The notes below the pieces were generated by a model. It ran no database searches, was not told the origin of the DNA, and saw only the letters and a program-made list of their open reading frames with translations. This document shows positions 14,212 to 16,411 of a stretch of 16,411 bases of DNA, piece after piece. The position numbers and the translations under genes are program-made. Each line of letters starts with the position of its first letter. The first letter of the stretch is position 1. The stretch covers positions 1 through 16,411 of the forward strand of contig CAZKTN010000041.1 in the NCBI GenBank assembly GCA_964555705.1, in the 5' to 3' direction. This stretch comes from ZLKRG44 sp964555705 (lineage in GTDB: Bacteria; Planctomycetota; Phycisphaerae; Phycisphaerales; SM1A02).

Positions 14212-16411
14212 ATGGCCATGAGGGTGCACATTCGGTCCGCGGCGGTGGCGCTGATGGCGGTGTCGATTGGCCTGATGGGCGTGTCAGCGGCCGCAACTCC
14301 GCCGCGGCCGAAGCCTGCACCACAGCCTTCGGTTCCCGAGCCGCCGCCGGCGCCGCCAGTTCCAACTGCGCCGCCTTCCCCGGCTCCCGCGCCAGAACCA
14401 TCACCCGCGCCACCACCGGCGCCGACACCCGAGCCCGCACCGCAGCCAGTTCCGGCGCCGGAGCCAGTTCCCGTACCGGAGCCGGCTCCCGCGCCAGAAC
14501 CAGTTCCCGCGCCGACACCCGCTCCTGCGCCAGACCCTGTCCCCGCACCGGCGCCCGCACCCCAGCCGACGCCGCAACCTGAGCCCACGCCAGATCCTGT
14601 TCCTGCGCCGGCTCCCGTTCCTGACCCCCAACCCGAGCCAGCGGCCACGCCGGTGCACGTTGCAGCGCCGCAGCCGATGCGTCAGCCCGCACCGCCCGGA
14701 CCGCCGCCCTCACGCATCGACAAGGCGCGCCGCGTGATCGCGCCCTCGGCCGGCACGGACCTTCCGCGCGACGTGATCCGTGTGGCGCTACCTGCGTCGC
14801 GTGGAGACCTTCTCGACAGCGCCGAAGCGCCGACGGAGGATGTGGCGGATCCGATCGCGGCCTCGTTGCCCAAGAAGTCAGGGCTGCCGCGCGCGGGGCG
14901 CATGATCCTCTTCATGCGTGCGGTCGACAGCGATGCGCGCGGCGAGCCTGCGGATGCGCCATTCTTCGAGGATCCGCAGCCGCTCGGCTCGATTGCGGTT
15001 GCAGAGCTCCAGGCCGGAATGGAGCTCGAGTTCGACGGCCAGGCAATCTGGTGGCCGGGTCCGCCTGACTGGCTCGATGGCCCCTACGACCTGCAGGTCG
15101 TGTTCGACCGCAGCGACACCGATCGTGGGCACGTCGCGCCCGACAACCTCATCTCGGATCCGATCAGGATCGAGTTCGACTCCTCGCGCGAGGATGCGAC
15201 CACGATCACGCTAAGCAGGCGCATCGAGCCGGTGCCGCTCGAGAACCGCAGGAACGTCACCTGGTACGAGCGCAAGTCGCCGCTGCTTTCGGAGGCGGCG
15301 GGCCGCGACGTCATGCACCGTGCGGCAGTTGTCGTCCCGCGCGAGTACGACAACATCCACGCTGCCCGGCGCTTCTGGCCGACCGTCTACATCGTGCCTG
15401 GATTTGGCGGGCGCTGGTCTGACGCCGTAGGCATCGCGGAGCTTCTTGCGCGCTCCGACACCCGCGAGCTGCTGCCTCAGGCTGTGCACGTGGTGCTCGA
15501 CCCGGAGTCGGAGTGGGGCCATCATGGGTTCGTCGACAGCGCCGCCAACGGCCCGCGCGGCACCGCTCTCGTCACGGAGCTGATCCCCGCGCTCGAGGAG
15601 CGGTTTAGGCTCGTGCGCGAGCCATCCGCGCGAGTGGTGACCGGGCACAGCAGCGGGGGATGGACGGCACTCTGGCTTCTCGTGAACTATCCAGAGACCT
15701 TCGGCATGGCCTTCGCGAGTGCACCAGATCCCGTCGACTTCTCAGCATTCCAGACGGTGGACCTGTACCGCGACGCGAATCTCTTCAAGGACACGCAGGG
15801 CACCGAGCAGCCCGCGATGCGCATCCCGCTTGGGCCTGGCCATGACCTGGTGCCGATGACGGTGCGCGATGAGGTCTCGATGGAGCGCGCGATCTCGCCG
15901 CGCGGCGCATCTGGCGAGCAGTGGGATGCGTGGGCGGCCATGTGGAGCCCAATGGACGACCGTACCGGTGCGCCGCGGCGCATCGCGAGCCCTGTGACTG
16001 GCGAGATCGACCCAGTGACGGTCGAGGCGTGGACGTCCTTCGACATCGCGCGGCTCGCGCGCAGCGACCAGGGCATCGCGGACACCATCGCGCGGCGCGC
16101 GCAGATCCTGTGCGGGGACCGCGACTCGTTCTACCTCGACCGTGCGGTCCGGAAGCTCGCCGACGTGCTGCTGCCGTGCAATCGGGACGGGAGCATGGGT
16201 CTCATCGACGTGATCCCGGAACTCGATCACGGCGCGATGGCGACGATCGCCACGGCGCGCTTCCACCGGCAGATCCGCGATCACTTCGAGCGCAGCGGCC
16301 ACACTGGACCTGACAGGGATCCGATGCCGGAGGCGTCCGCGCCGGCCGAGTCGAGTGCTGCGAATGAGCCAGCCGTGGAGCCGGGAGAGCCAATTCCCGC
16401 GGCCGAGCCTG
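14212..16411 (+). CDS. Exported esterase-D-like alpha/beta hydrolase with proline-rich stalk (partial, C-terminus missing)
   Basis: The frame is open to the right edge, giving 733 visible residues. A signal peptide (about 1-28, ending VSAAA) is followed by a proline-rich stalk (about 30-144), mostly P-A-P-E-P-type dipeptide repeats. A beta-rich domain spans about 167-345. An esterase/feruloyl-esterase-like hydrolase (about 350-690) contains YIVPGFGG (393-400), GHSSGG (478-483, Ser480), LCGDRDSFY (633-641, Asp636 or Asp638) and ELDHG (670-674, His673), so the triad looks complete. The tail after about 685 turns Pro/Glu/Ala-rich again and leaves the window. The stalk may span the wall or hold the enzyme off a surface. 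The gene diverges from the DUF4097/transglutaminase/amidase operon, so the two may share control. The ester substrate is unknown. Confidence 0.88.
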   Translation, partial: MAMRVHIRSAAVALMAVSIGLMGVSAAATPPRPKPAPQPSVPEPPPAPPVPTAPPSPAPAPEPSPAPPPAPTPEPAPQPVPAPEPVPVPEPAPAPEPVPAPTPAPAPDPVPAPAPAPQPTPQPEPTPDPVPAPAPVPDPQPEPAATPVHVAAPQPMRQPAPPGPPPSRIDKARRVIAPSAGTDLPRDVIRVALPASRGDLLDSAEAPTEDVADPIAASLPKKSGLPRAGRMILFMRAVDSDARGEPADAPFFEDPQPLGSIAVAELQAGMELEFDGQAIWWPGPPDWLDGPYDLQVVFDRSDTDRGHVAPDNLISDPIRIEFDSSREDATTITLSRRIEPVPLENRRNVTWYERKSPLLSEAAGRDVMHRAAVVVPREYDNIHAARRFWPTVYIVPGFGGRWSDAVGIAELLARSDTRELLPQAVHVVLDPESEWGHHGFVDSAANGPRGTALVTELIPALEERFRLVREPSARVVTGHSSGGWTALWLLVNYPETFGMAFASAPDPVDFSAFQTVDLYRDANLFKDTQGTEQPAMRIPLGPGHDLVPMTVRDEVSMERAISPRGASGEQWDAWAAMWSPMDDRTGAPRRIASPVTGEIDPVTVEAWTSFDIARLARSDQGIADTIARRAQILCGDRDSFYLDRAVRKLADVLLPCNRDGSMGLIDVIPELDHGAMATIATARFHRQIRDHFERSGHTGPDRDPMPEASAPAESSAANEPAVEPGEPIPAAEP
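14299..14643 (+). repeat. Proline-rich low-complexity coding repeat
   Basis: This encodes the stalk of the esterase. Almost every second codon is CCN, with recurring blocks such as GCGCCGGAGCCAGTTCC and near copies (around 14454-14515). The coding strand is very C-rich here and the complementary strand correspondingly G-rich. The units vary at third positions, so the protein pattern has been kept while the DNA drifted. Such tracts are prone to slippage and to assembly error. Confidence 0.8.

Noticed and set aside
14196..14648. Gly-rich minus-strand ORF of 150 residues with GAGTGSGAG repeats, resembling a PE_PGRS-like protein
   Set aside because: It is the complement of the proline-rich stalk of the esterase, which has a signal peptide, ribosome binding site and a catalytic domain in frame. 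The glycine pattern is forced by the CCN codons.

Overview
The window is GC-rich and densely coded. It shows no rRNA, tRNA, insertion sequence, phage gene or CRISPR array. Two neighbouring proteins end in a paired EF-hand/dockerin-like tag (DxDxNGxVxxxDL...WGPC), which from family knowledge is common in Planctomycetota of the Phycisphaerae type. Other genes encode secreted proteins: a Tat-exported amidase, a lipoprotein, and proteins with signal peptides. My best guess is a Gram-negative planctomycete of the Phycisphaerales kind. This is inference from protein style, not from a marker gene.

Region 1 (1-5433) is a complete efflux module of the AaeA/AaeX/AaeB type plus an outer-membrane channel, split into two divergent arms. 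On the minus strand lie a small DUF1656 (AaeX-like) membrane protein and an HlyD-family membrane fusion protein, which runs off the left edge. On the plus strand lie a FUSC/AaeB-like inner-membrane transporter and a NodT/TolC-family outer-membrane lipoprotein. Both pairs are joined by 4-base GTGA start/stop overlaps. The short gap between the arms contains a 43-bp imperfect inverted repeat (1433-1475), a good candidate shared operator. A stem followed by a T run after the TolC gene (5447-5484) looks like its terminator.

Region 2 (5434-8994) holds two convergent genes for extracellular proteins. The plus-strand gene encodes a seven-bladed RCC1-like propeller whose repeats are spaced exactly 39 residues apart. 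The minus-strand gene encodes a secreted agmatine/peptidylarginine deiminase-family enzyme with added beta-sandwich domains. Both end in the same dockerin-like tag, tail to tail, only 35 bp apart.

Region 3 (9189-14163, minus strand) is a tightly coupled operon. It encodes a DUF4097-type lipoprotein, then a transglutaminase-like/alpha-beta-hydrolase fusion, then a Tat-exported amidase-signature enzyme, with 4-base overlaps (GTGA, ATGA) at both junctions. The deiminase gene lies 194 bp downstream on the same strand. Together these suggest envelope or extracellular cleavage of amide, peptide and guanidino bonds, possibly for nitrogen scavenging or wall turnover. That role is inference.

Region 4 (14212-right edge, plus strand) diverges from region 3. 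It encodes an exported esterase-D-like alpha/beta hydrolase whose catalytic part follows a proline-rich stalk of about 115 residues. Its C-terminus lies outside the window. There is no gene-free stretch longer than about 200 bp.
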